Shown piece by piece: positions 1-6,795 of a stretch of DNA of 6,971 nucleotides. The notes beneath the pieces were generated by a model. The model ran no database searches, was not told where the DNA came from, and worked only from the letters and a program-made list of their open reading frames with translations. The stretch lies in contig JAAUPC010000187.1 in the NCBI GenBank assembly GCA_012036325.1, positions 1 through 6,971 on the forward strand, read 5' to 3'. The first letter of the stretch is position 1. Every line of letters begins with the position of its first letter. Source of the DNA: Paracoccaceae bacterium. Lineage in GTDB: Bacteria; Pseudomonadota; Alphaproteobacteria; Rhodobacterales; Rhodobacteraceae. Position numbers and translations under genes: made by a program.

Positions 1-727
1 CCGCGCCGATGTCCTTGACGATGGCTGACCCCACAACGCAGCCGTCGGCCACGCTGGCGATGGCCTGCGCGGCCTCGGGCGTGGTGATGCCGAAGCCGAC
101 AATCACCGGCAGGTCGGTGGACTGCTTGATCCGCGCCACTTCGGGGGCGACATCGGTGGCGACGGCGGCGGCAGCCCCGGTGATCCCGGTGACCGAGACA
201 TAGTAGACGAACCCGCTGGTGTTCTGCAGCACCTTCGGCAGGCGCTTGGCGTCGGTGGTGGGTGTCGCAAGGCGGATGAAGTTGAGGCCGGCCTTCTGGG
301 CGGGCAGGCACAGCTCATCATCCTCTTCCGGTGGCAGGTCGACGACGATCAGCCCGTCGATCCCGGCGGCGCGGGCTTCGGCAACGAAACGGTCAACCCC
401 GCGCGAATAGATCGGGTTGTAATAGCCCATGAGGACGATGGGCGTGGTCTGGTCCCCGGCGCGAAAGCTGCGGACCATGTTCAGCACCTTGTCCAGCGTC
501 ATGCCCCCCTCCAGCGCGCGCTGGCCAGCGGCCTGGATTGTCGGGCCATCGGCCATGGGGTCGGTGAAGGGCATGCCCAGTTCGATGATATCGACGCCCG
601 CGGCGGGCAGGCCCTGCATCACGGCAAGGCTGGTCGCCTCATCCGGGTCACCGCCCATGATATAGGCGACGAAGGCCCTCTTCCCCTCGGCCCGCAGCCG
701 CGCAAAGGTGGTGTCGATCCGTGTCAT
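1..727 (-). CDS. trpA: Tryptophan synthase alpha chain, 3' end outside the window
   Basis: TrpA cleaves indole-3-glycerol phosphate to indole and glyceraldehyde-3-phosphate and channels the indole to TrpB in the cytoplasmic alpha2-beta2 complex, the last step of tryptophan synthesis. The minus strand reads open from the ATG at 727-725 to the window edge, giving 242 complete codons of the usual 260-270, so only about 25 C-terminal residues are missing. The N-terminus is MTRIDTTFARL. The active-site segment ELGMPFTDPMADGP places Glu49 and Asp60 exactly where the catalytic pair lies in the enterobacterial enzyme. Also visible are the GYYNPIY segment, VVDLPPEE near residue 130, the loop VSVTGITG, and GFGITTPE plus GSAIV, which form the phosphate-binding part of the TIM barrel. 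A G-rich ribosome binding site (GGGGGA, complement of 732-737) lies 4 bases before the ATG. The gene is not preceded by trpB; its upstream neighbour is divergent. Confidence 0.97.
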   Translation of the reverse strand, partial: MTRIDTTFARLRAEGKRAFVAYIMGGDPDEATSLAVMQGLPAAGVDIIELGMPFTDPMADGPTIQAAGQRALEGGMTLDKVLNMVRSFRAGDQTTPIVLMGYYNPIYSRGVDRFVAEARAAGIDGLIVVDLPPEEDDELCLPAQKAGLNFIRLATPTTDAKRLPKVLQNTSGFVYYVSVTGITGAAAAVATDVAPEVARIKQSTDLPVIVGFGITTPEAAQAIASVADGCVVGSAIVKDIGA

Positions 728-830
728 GGGGTCCCCCGGCAAATCCGGTTCCATCTGCCATGCGGCGACGGGGGAAATCAATGGGGAGTGCAGGCGCGCC
801 CATCAGGGCGGGAAGGCCTGTGACCCTTGT

Positions 831-850
831 TCAGGGCGCCGTCTCCCTGA
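831..850. repeat. 6-bp hairpin in the trpA / membrane-protein gap
   Basis: TCAGGG (831-836) pairs with CCCTGA (845-850) across an 8-base loop. The first arm is also part of an 8-base direct repeat, TCAGGGCG, at 813-820 and 831-838. It sits in the 160-bp gap between the divergent starts at 727 and 888, where promoters for both directions are expected. There is no T-run after it on either strand, so it does not look like an intrinsic terminator. It could be an operator or leader structure, or chance in GC-rich DNA. Confidence 0.3.
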
Positions 851-887
851 TCTTGGAAATGCGCTGCCGAAAGCCCATGTTCCACTT

Positions 888-1082
888 ATGAACTATTTCC
901 TTGCCCTTCTCTTGCCACCCTTGTCGATCCTGCTGACCGGCAGGCCGTTTCTTGGCATCCTTGTCTTCCCGATCTGGGTGATGGCCCTGATCTTTTCGGG
1001 CGGTCTGACGCATCCGATGTTCATCCTCTTGGCCTGGCTTTTGATCTTCCAGTCGCGTGAGCGGTCAGACACGCGCGACTGA
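888..1082 (+). CDS. Small integral membrane protein, 64 aa, function unknown
   Basis: The predicted protein of 64 residues starts MNYFLALLLPPLSILLTGRP and is mostly hydrophobic. It has two likely membrane segments, about residues 4-35 (possibly a hairpin broken by Pro10-Pro11 and Gly18-Arg19-Pro20) and about 43-54, and ends in a charged tail rich in Arg, Ser and Asp. The LLPPL start followed by a short turn is reminiscent of the Pmp3/YqaE small proteolipid family, but the second half does not match what I know of that family, so I do not assign it. The open frame extends upstream to 708, but there it overlaps the trpA start and has no hydrophobic pattern; the ATG at 888 begins exactly where the membrane pattern begins. 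The ribosome binding site is weak. It ends 70 bp before ychF on the same strand and could be cotranscribed with it. Confidence 0.6.
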   Translation: MNYFLALLLPPLSILLTGRPFLGILVFPIWVMALIFSGGLTHPMFILLAWLLIFQSRERSDTRD

Positions 1083-1138
1083 CAGCGTCGCCGCTTGCGC
1101 AAACGAGGTCTGCACCGTAGAGACAGCCCCGGACAGGC

Positions 1139-1143
1139 GGGAG
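1139..1143 (+). promoter_or_regulatory. Ribosome binding site of ychF
   Basis: GGGAG lies 9 bases before the ATG at 1153. It decides the start: the frame is open back to 1057, but the extra 32 residues are unlike YchF and have no ribosome binding site of this quality. Confidence 0.7.
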
Positions 1144-1152
1144 AAGTCGGCC

Positions 1153-2250
1153 ATGGGTTTCAAGATGGGCATTGTCGGGCTGCCGAATGTGGGCAAGTCC
1201 ACGCTTTTCAACGCGCTGACCCGTACGGCGGCGGCGCAGGCGGCGAACTTTCCGTTCTGCACGATCGAACCCAACGTGGGCGAAGTGGCGGTGCCCGATG
1301 CGCGCCTTGACAAGCTGGCGGCGATTGCAGGGTCAAAGCAGATCATCCCCACCCGGATGACCTTTGTCGACATCGCGGGTCTGGTGCGCGGGGCCTCGAA
1401 GGGGGAGGGGTTGGGCAACCAATTCCTGGCCAATATCCGCGAATGTGATGCCATCGCCCATGTGCTGCGTTGCTTTGAAGATGGCGACATCACCCATGTC
1501 GAAGGCCGGATCGACCCGGTGGCCGATGCCGAGACGATCGAGACGGAACTGATGCTGGCCGACTTGGAATCGGTCGAACGCCGCCTGACCTCGCTGGCGA
1601 AAAAGCTGCGCGGCGGCGATCAAGAGGTGCAGGATCAAGACCGCCTCTTGCGCGCAGCCCTTGCCGCGTTGGAGGCAGGCCGCCCCGCCCGCACGGTGAA
1701 GGTCGCGGCCGAGGATCAAAAGCAATGGCGCATGCTGCAGCTTTTGACCGCCAAGCCCGTCCTCTTTGTCTGCAACGTCGAAGAGGCCAAGGCCGCGTCC
1801 GGCAACGGCCAGTCCGACCGCGTGACCGCAATGGCTGCGGCCCAAGGGGCGGCGGTCGTGGTGATCAGTGCCCGGATCGAGGAAGAAATTTCCCAGCTGG
1901 CCGAAGACGAAGCCGCGATGTTCCTTGAGGAAATGGGTCTGCATGAGGCGGGCCTCGACCGGCTGATCAAGGCGGGCTACGCGCTTTTGGGCCTGCAGAC
2001 CTATTTCACCGTCGGCCCGAAAGAGGCCCGCGCCTGGACGATCCCCGCCGGAACCTTGGCCCCGCAAGCCGCAGGCGTGATCCATGGCGATTTCGAGAAG
2101 GGCTTCATCCGCGCCGAAACCGTTGCCTATGACGATTATATCGCCGGCAAGGGTGAGGCGGGCGCGAAAGAGGCCGGCAAGTTCCGCGTCGAAGGCAAGA
2201 CCTATGAGGTCAAGGACGGCGACGTGCTGCACTTCCTCTTCAGCGGCTGA
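1153..2250 (+). CDS. ychF: Ribosome-binding ATPase YchF (Obg-related, TGS domain)
   Basis: YchF (Ola1 in eukaryotes) is a universally conserved P-loop NTPase of the Obg branch. It prefers ATP to GTP, binds ribosomes and is linked to oxidative-stress responses. The product is 365 residues, the usual family length, when begun at the ATG at 1153. The G1 loop GLPNVGKST is at residues 9-17. The G3 motif is DIAG (73-76), followed by LVRGASKGEGLGNQF. The G4 position reads NVEE (208-211) in place of the NKxD of true GTPases, which is the family hallmark explaining ATP use. Residues about 85-200 hold the helical insert. The C-terminal TGS domain spans about 280-365, with LQTYFTVGPKE, RAWTIPAGT, QAAGVIHGDFEKGFIRAE and the ending DGDVLHFLFSG. 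The gene appears complete and functional. A possible terminator follows at 2287-2310. Confidence 0.97.
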   Translation: MGFKMGIVGLPNVGKSTLFNALTRTAAAQAANFPFCTIEPNVGEVAVPDARLDKLAAIAGSKQIIPTRMTFVDIAGLVRGASKGEGLGNQFLANIRECDAIAHVLRCFEDGDITHVEGRIDPVADAETIETELMLADLESVERRLTSLAKKLRGGDQEVQDQDRLLRAALAALEAGRPARTVKVAAEDQKQWRMLQLLTAKPVLFVCNVEEAKAASGNGQSDRVTAMAAAQGAAVVVISARIEEEISQLAEDEAAMFLEEMGLHEAGLDRLIKAGYALLGLQTYFTVGPKEARAWTIPAGTLAPQAAGVIHGDFEKGFIRAETVAYDDYIAGKGEAGAKEAGKFRVEGKTYEVKDGDVLHFLFSG

Positions 2251-2255
2251 TGCGG

Positions 2256-2283
2256 CGCAGGTCGGGCGGGTCGCAGGTCGGGC
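2256..2283 (+). repeat. Pair of 12-bp direct repeats after ychF
   Basis: CGCAGGTCGGGC occurs at 2256-2267 and again at 2272-2283, 16 bases apart start to start. The pair lies directly after the ychF stop codon. It may be a small local duplication; no function is evident. Confidence 0.5.
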
Positions 2284-2286
2284 TGG

Positions 2287-2310
2287 GCCAGCGGTCTTGA
2301 CCTGGCTTTT
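2287..2310 (+). terminator. Possible intrinsic terminator of ychF
   Basis: GCCAG (2287-2291) can pair with CTGGC (2302-2306) over a 10-base loop, followed at once by TTTT (2307-2310). It lies 37 bases after the ychF stop and ahead of the tRNA gene. The stem is short and the T-run brief, so this is a modest candidate. Confidence 0.35.
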
Positions 2311-2374
2311 CCTGGCGGCGCGCTTGCCTTTCCCTCTTGCCCCCTTGCGCAGGGATGGCTAAATGAAAGCCGAC

Positions 2375-2463
2375 GGAAGCGTGGCTGAGAGGCCGAAAGC
2401 ACTCGGTTGCTAACTGAGCGTAGGGGAACCCTACCGTGGGTTCGAATCCCACCGCTTCCGCCA
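2375..2463 (+). tRNA. tRNA-Ser, anticodon GCU
   Basis: This is a complete class II tRNA that reads the AGC/AGU serine codons. The acceptor stem GGAAGCG (2375-2381) pairs with CGCTTCC (2453-2459), followed by discriminator G (2460) and an encoded CCA (2461-2463). The D arm contains GGCTGAGAGGCC. The anticodon stem CTCGG (2402-2406) pairs with CTGAG (2414-2418), and the loop TTGCTAA places the anticodon GCT at 2409-2411. A long variable arm, GTAGGG-GAA-CCCTAC, is the serine-type hallmark. The T arm is GTGGG-TTCGAAT-CCCAC. All stems pair with only one G-T wobble, so the gene looks functional. It marks the border between housekeeping genes and the decayed right half. Confidence 0.97.
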
Positions 2464-2476
2464 CCAACCCCTTGGT
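2463..2476 (+). terminator. Small hairpin directly after the tRNA 3' end
   Basis: ACCAA (2463-2467) pairs with TTGGT (2472-2476) over a CCCC loop, beginning at the last base of the encoded CCA. A pyrimidine-rich stretch follows rather than a clean T-run. It could aid termination or 3' processing of the tRNA transcript, but may be chance. Confidence 0.25.
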
Positions 2477-2602
2477 ACGCCTTCTCTTTCCGTCCTGGCG
2501 GGCATTCACCCCAAGAAACTGCAGGTTACGAGGGTTTCCCTGCATGAAAGACGCCCCCCGCACCCAGTTCGCCCTGCAACCGCGCCCCGCGTCTTTTTGG
2601 GT

Positions 2603-2628
2603 CGCGCGCCTCGTTCGGTTTGCGCGCG
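2603..2628. repeat. 7-bp GC inverted repeat
   Basis: CGCGCGC (2603-2609) and GCGCGCG (2622-2628) form a perfect stem around a 12-base loop. No T-run follows on either strand, so it lacks the second half of an intrinsic terminator. It lies at the left edge of the A+T-richer segment. Confidence 0.35.
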
Positions 2629-2711
2629 CAAAAGAATAGGGAATTAACAGAGTAATCCGGAATCTACACGCGTCTCCAGTGATTTCCGACCCGGAAGCGG
2701 CGTGCGTTTTC

Positions 2712-2755
2712 CTTGGGTTACGGGCCAAGTCCCTGCTCGACAGGAACGAGGACTT
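2712..2755 (+). other. Two overlapping, mutually exclusive hairpins
   Basis: CTTGG (2712-2716) can pair with CCAAG (2725-2729). Alternatively AAGTC (2727-2731) and CCTG (2732-2735) can pair with CAGG (2741-2744) and GACTT (2751-2755), leaving a 6-base bulge. The two structures share bases 2727-2729 and so exclude each other. This could belong to a structured RNA or a decayed element; there is no gene close downstream on the plus strand for it to control. Confidence 0.25.
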
Positions 2756-3040
2756 AAATCGGCGTATCAGAGAAAAAAATCTGCCGAACAGGGAAAGTAA
2801 TGGGAAGAACTGAGAAGGTGCGGATTCCACCCCGGCAGCTTGAAGATCAAGGCAGACGCCGTGGCCGATGACGAGACCAGAGTCGGCTCCGGGTAAGGCG
2901 ATTTGGAAGAGTTGCGCCTGCGCGCGCCAGTCCGTCGGGTTGCCATGGCGGATGAGCTGCGCCACCAAGAGGTCCAAATGCCGTCGCGCGGCGCGTCAGA
3001 TCAGGAGCACCGCGTGCCTCGGGCTCAGTCAGAAGGGCAA

Positions 3041-3065
3041 ATCGCCATCGCCATCGCCATCGCCA
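3041..3065 (+). repeat. Hexamer tandem repeat, (ATCGCC)x4
   Basis: Four perfect copies of ATCGCC run from 3041 to 3064, plus one further A. The last copy and a half can also fold with the following ATGGCG (CGCCAT 3055-3060 with ATGGCG 3066-3071). It lies outside any gene I can support. Such hexamer runs arise by slippage and may vary in copy number between strains. Confidence 0.7.
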
Positions 3066-3219
3066 ATGGCGGTGTTGGCGGCGGTTGCCGTTAGAATGAA
3101 GGGTGGCAAAGGGCGGAGAACCGACACTCACTGGGTCGAAAGTAAAGCTGTGCTCAGTCGTGCATTCAGGAATGATCCTCATCCTGCGATGTGGTCTGCG
3201 AGCGGAACCTGCTCCTCGC

Positions 3220-4296
3220 TCAAGGTCCCACACTTGGGTCAGCGACGGCGTCCATGGAGAAGACCGGGACGAAACTTGCCGGGGCGAGTGTGCCTTGGGT
3301 GACCTGGATGCCTACACTGTCTGGGGTCACGGTCCAGACAGGTGGGCCGGCGTGCCGGGTGGCAAGGGTGCCTTCCAATGCCCGAACCGCCATCTCGATG
3401 GACAGGCGGCCCTGCAGGACTGGCGAGTCGGTTGGGGCGGCGAGGATCCAACCGCGCACGACACCGCGATAGACCGCGTGGCTGAGGTAGGTCGAGACGA
3501 CGCCGATCTTCTCCTCAAGCCCCCGTGCCCGCAGGATCGGAACGGCGACCTCGGACGTCGGTCCGCTGCCGACGAGGTAGTCGATGTCGGGCATCGTTTC
3601 GAGCACGTCCTCGACCAGGAGGACCTGCTCTTCGGTTCCGGTATCGCCAAAGCGGGTCGCGACGATGCGGGCCGAACTGTCGGCCAGGGCGGCGCGGAAC
3701 CCGGCCTCGACGAAGGTCACCCAGCCTGCGCCCTGCGGACCGGGAAACCAGGCAACGTCGACCGGCGCACTGCCTCTCGGGTGGCGCTCGGCCAGAAAAC
3801 GCCCCGCAGCGGCGCCCATTTCGACCCAGGGGACGCTGGCCTTGGCGGTGATGCCGCTATCGTCGATGTCGTTCACAGCGGCGATCACGGGCTTAAGGCG
3901 GGCGATCCGTTCGACTTCGGCAGTCAGCCCGGAATAAGACACCGCGCCCAGGATCACCGCGTCGAATTCCTCGCTGGCGCAGCCTTTCAGCTGCTCGATC
4001 TGGCGCGAAAGGTTGGGGTAGCCCCCGGCCTCGAACACGTCGAAGGCGACGCCGAGGCGGCGGGCTTCCTCGACCATGCCGTAGTTCACCGACAGCCAGT
4101 AGGCGTCCTTAAGATGCGGATAGAGGACACAGAACCGCCAGGGCCGCGCCGCGTCGTCAAGCGCGGCATAGCTTAACGGCACGGCAGGGCTTGCATCGTC
4201 GAACGGGACACCGCGGGCTTCCAGGATCCAGGTCTCGGCCCCGGCTGAGCCGCCAAGACTGATGACCAGAATCGCGATGCCAAGCAGCCTGTGCAT
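3220..4296 (-). CDS. torT: TorT-like periplasmic binding protein of a TMAO-sensing system
   Basis: TorT is the periplasmic partner of the sensor kinase TorS. In E. coli it binds trimethylamine N-oxide (TMAO) and controls TorS signalling, hence the TMAO reductase genes. The product here is 358 residues (E. coli TorT about 340) with a type I periplasmic-binding (LacI-like) fold. The N-terminus MHRLLGIAILVISLGGSAGA is a clear signal peptide with cleavage likely after Ala20. The first lobe shows RFCVLYPHLKDAYWLSVNYG and a following Glu-rich helix (VEEARRLGV), then QIEQLKGC and FDAVILGAVS. The hinge and second lobe include VAWFPGPQGAGWV and later GVVSTYLSHAVYRGV. The start is fixed by GGGGAGA (complement of 4301-4307) 4 bases upstream. 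It diverges from torS across 65 bp, as in E. coli. No frameshift or stop interrupts it, although its partner is broken. The true ligand may be a related N- or S-oxide. Confidence 0.85.
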   Translation of the reverse strand: MHRLLGIAILVISLGGSAGAETWILEARGVPFDDASPAVPLSYAALDDAARPWRFCVLYPHLKDAYWLSVNYGMVEEARRLGVAFDVFEAGGYPNLSRQIEQLKGCASEEFDAVILGAVSYSGLTAEVERIARLKPVIAAVNDIDDSGITAKASVPWVEMGAAAGRFLAERHPRGSAPVDVAWFPGPQGAGWVTFVEAGFRAALADSSARIVATRFGDTGTEEQVLLVEDVLETMPDIDYLVGSGPTSEVAVPILRARGLEEKIGVVSTYLSHAVYRGVVRGWILAAPTDSPVLQGRLSIEMAVRALEGTLATRHAGPPVWTVTPDSVGIQVTQGTLAPASFVPVFSMDAVADPSVGP

Positions 4297-4361
4297 CCAC
4301 TCTCCCCTTTCGCGGAATAGGTGATAGCCTGTGGCAGATCACGCGGCATCCGGGGCAAGCT
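4297..4361. promoter_or_regulatory. Divergent torT-torS promoter region
   Basis: These 65 bases separate the two divergent starts and must hold at least the ribosome binding sites of both: GGGGAGA for torT (complement of 4301-4307) and GGGG at 4352-4355 for torS. I see no close match to -35/-10 consensus hexamers and no E. coli-type TorR box (CTGTTCATAT). The space is too small for two independent sigma-70 promoters with long leaders, so transcription start sites probably overlap or lie inside the opposite gene. Confidence 0.5.
4321..4342. promoter_or_regulatory. Palindrome, candidate operator between torT and torS
   Basis: GTGAT (4321-4325) and ATCAC (4338-4342) form the outer arms, and GCC (4327-4329) and GGC (4333-4335) the inner arms around TGT. 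Eight base pairs match in a 22-base site, with only one base against two unpaired between the arms. It ends 19 bases before the torS start codon and begins 25 bases from the torT start codon. That position suits a repressor or activator acting on both genes, or a hairpin in the torS leader. Confidence 0.4.
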
Positions 4362-6795
4362 TTGCGGAACTTCGGCACCAAGTCGAGTCTTGGCGGACGG
4401 CTTCTACTGGCCATCGTGCTGATCGCGGGCTTTCCGGCAGCAACCGGGGTGCTTGGCTGGTTCGAGTTGAGAGGTGTGGCGGCGAACCAGTCCCGCGTTG
4501 TCACCGAGGCGATCCCGGCGATTTCGGAAGTGCGCGGCGTGGCCGAGGAGACCAGCCGGGTGGTCGCAGTCGCGCCAGAACTGGCGGCCGTCGCCGACGA
4601 GGCACAACGGGCCGAACGGGCGGCGTTCCTGTTCGGTCAGGCCGATGCGTTGCGCGCAAGGCTGCAGCGGCAGGAGGGGATGCCGGATGACGCGCTGGCC
4701 AACGCCTTGCGCGCCGAGGAAGTCCTTCGCCAAGCCCTGACGGCCATCGACCGCCTTGTACGGCAGCGGATCAACCTGATTGCCCGGCGCGAGGCACAAT
4801 TGCGCGAAGGTCTGGCGGCGGCAGCGGAACTGACCGAAATCGCCGATACCCTGGTGGCCAATGCCGAGATGGGGACCACTGCGGTCATCTCAAGCCTCTA
4901 CGGCATGGACGGCACCGACACTGCCGATCCCGAAACCCGGCTTGCCACGCTGGACAAGCTGATCGAGGTCGATCTGTTCCAGATGGGCCTTATGTTCGGA
5001 CTGCGCTCGCATGCGTCCGAGGTGGGGCTCTTGCTGAACCGCGTTGCGGGGGTGCAGTCGCAGGCGGACCTTGAGATGCTGCGCGTTGAGTTGGCGGCGC
5101 GGGCCAAGGTGATCTCGCGGCGGCTTGATTCCGTGCAGGATCCGCGCCGAGCGGATCGGGTGCGCGTTCTCTTGCGGGTGATTGGGGCAGCACCCTCGCC
5201 TCCGCCAGAGACTGATGCGATCTTCGAGACAGCCGGCCAAGTCCTGGACGTCACCGAGCGAATCGCGCTGGCGGAAACCGAATTGCGGCGCGCGGCGCTG
5301 TCGCTGGAGGCTGCGGCTTCAGCCCTGGCTGACCGGATCGAGGCGAACGCGGTGACGGCCGGGCGGTCGGCCGAAGAGGCGATCCTTGCGACGCAGCGGC
5401 TATATGCCTTTTCAGCGCTGGTGGCTTTGGGGATGTCGCTGGCCGTGCTGTGGTTCTATGTTCGGGGCAACCTGATCCGGCGGTTAGACCTTTTGTCCTT
5501 GCGGATGACCGACTTGGCCGAAGGTGCCCTTGGCGACCAGATCACACCGACGGGGACCGACGAAATCGCAAGGATGGAGGGCGCGGTCGAAGTCTTCCGT
5601 CAGCAGGCCATTGCCAACCGAGAGCTGGCGGCTGAACGCGAAAGGCACCTGGAGGAGTTGCGGCGCCACCGCAGTGAATTGCAGGGGCTGGTGGACGAAC
5701 AAACCGAGGCCCTGCGCGGCGAGGTGGCAGCGCATGACGCGGCGCGCGACCGGGCCGAGTCGGCGGACCGCGCGAAGTCAGAGTTCCTGGCGATGATGAG
5801 CCACGAAATCCGGACCCCGATGAATGGTGTCCTGGGCATGTTGCGCAACCTGCCTCGGGGCGGGCTGACGCCTGAGCAGGTAGCAGGGCTTGGTGCGGCG
5901 CTCGCCTCTGGCAAGGGTCTGATGGGCCTTTTGAACAGCATTCTCGACTATTCCAAGCTGGACCAGGGTCAGACTGCCGGTGAGACGGTCGATTTCGACC
6001 TAACCGAGGCCTTGGGGGACATCGCGCTTCTGATGGCGCCGATGGCTGAGGAAAAGGGCCTGCAGCTGATGACAAAGTTGCCCGATGTGCCCCTGCCGAC
6101 GCTGCGCGGCGACATGGGAAAGCTGCGGCAGATCCTGTTCAACTTGGTGTCCAACGCGGTGAAGTTCACCGACAGGGGCGAGGTGTGCATCGCGGTGGAT
6201 GTGCAAGGGCCGGAGGATGCCGACCCGCTGCGGTTGCGGTTCACGGTCAGCGATACCGGCCGCGGAATTGCCCTGATGCGCTGGAGCGAATCTTCGACGC
6301 CTTCCAGCAGGAAGATCAGCAGACGGCGCGCACGCATGGCGGAACGGGACTGGGGCTGACGATCAGCCGCCGCCTTGCCGATCTGATGGGGGGAGAACTG
6401 ACCGTGGCAAGCCGGCGAGGGGAGGGGGCGACCTTCACTTTGGAGATCCCCTTCGGCCACGGCATCGCCCGACCGGTGCAAGACCAACTGCCAATGGACG
6501 TCCTGCGGCCGTTAACCGTGCTGGTGGTCGAGGACCATCCGGTCAATCAGGCGGTGGCAAAGGGGTTTCTGACCGGACGGGGCCATCACCCGGTCATTGC
6601 CGAAACGGGAGAGGCGGCGCTTGACCTCGCATCGAAGGGCAGCTTCGACGCGGTGCTGATGGATGTGAACCTTCCCGGCATCTCGGGTATCGAGGCAACA
6701 CGGCGCCTGCGGCAGGTCTCCGGCCTGGTCGCGCTGCCGATCATCGGCGTCTCGGCCCATGCCCAGGCAGCCGATATCGAGGCCTGCCTGGTTGC
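4362..6795 (+). pseudogene. torS: TorS-like hybrid sensor histidine kinase, frameshifted and cut by an IS
   Basis: TorS is the inner-membrane hybrid kinase that receives the TorT signal and passes phosphate His-Asp-His to the regulator TorR. The start is a TTG at 4362 with GGGG 6 bases upstream; no in-frame ATG fits. Membrane segments are at about residues 12-32 and 347-367, enclosing a roughly 310-residue periplasmic sensor domain. A HAMP linker (about 368-420) and a charged coiled coil (about 420-470) follow. The HisKA motif FLAMMSHEIRTPMNG has the phospho-acceptor His481. The ATPase N box is FNLVSNAVKF (Asn594, Asn598) and the G1 box is DTGRGI (631-636). At 6271-6273 the frame breaks: frame 1 ends at a TGA (6357-6359) after 28 foreign residues, while frame 2 resumes exactly in family sequence with DALERIFDAF, GGTGLGL and a receiver domain (Asp at 6662-6664). 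Restoring one C (GCC CCT GAT) repairs it. The receiver is then cut at about 6796 by an IS, removing its C-terminal part and the expected HPt domain. Confidence 0.88.

Larger units (their letters stand above)
2464..3219. other. Gene-poor stretch between tRNA-Ser and torT
   Basis: No reading frame here shows a recognisable protein. The longest minus-strand frame (2977-2240) runs straight through the antisense of the tRNA and is not a gene. The plus-strand frames are short or simply antisense to torT. About 2627-2820 is visibly richer in A+T than its neighbours (for example AAAAGAATAGGGAATTAACAG at 2630-2650 and an A7 run at 2773-2779). It contains two overlapping hairpins. The part from 2990 to 3110 carries a 6-bp tandem repeat. 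The 3' flank of torT (minus strand) shows no convincing terminator. The stretch could be decayed mobile DNA or a dispersed intergenic element. Confidence 0.5.

Noticed and set aside
1333..2232. Long minus-strand open frame (299 codons) opposite ychF
   Set aside because: It is a shadow of ychF, which has full family motifs on the plus strand. Long antisense frames are expected in GC-rich codon-biased genes.
2736..2790. Possible terminator for torT on the minus strand (T7 run, complement of 2773-2779)
   Set aside because: The hairpin before it has only three base pairs, and it lies about 440 bases beyond the torT stop.
2240..2977. Minus-strand open frame of 245 codons across the tRNA region
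   Set aside because: It reads through the antisense of the tRNA-Ser gene, giving the well-known false peptide style 'AVGFEPT'. It has no family similarity elsewhere and mixed composition.
3103..4176. Plus-strand open frame of 357 codons opposite torT
   Set aside because: Its sequence is low-complexity and unlike any protein family I know. The opposite frame is TorT with a signal peptide and ribosome binding site.
4297..4361. E. coli-type TorR boxes
   Set aside because: I searched the gap by eye for CTGTTCATAT-like decamers on both strands and found none.
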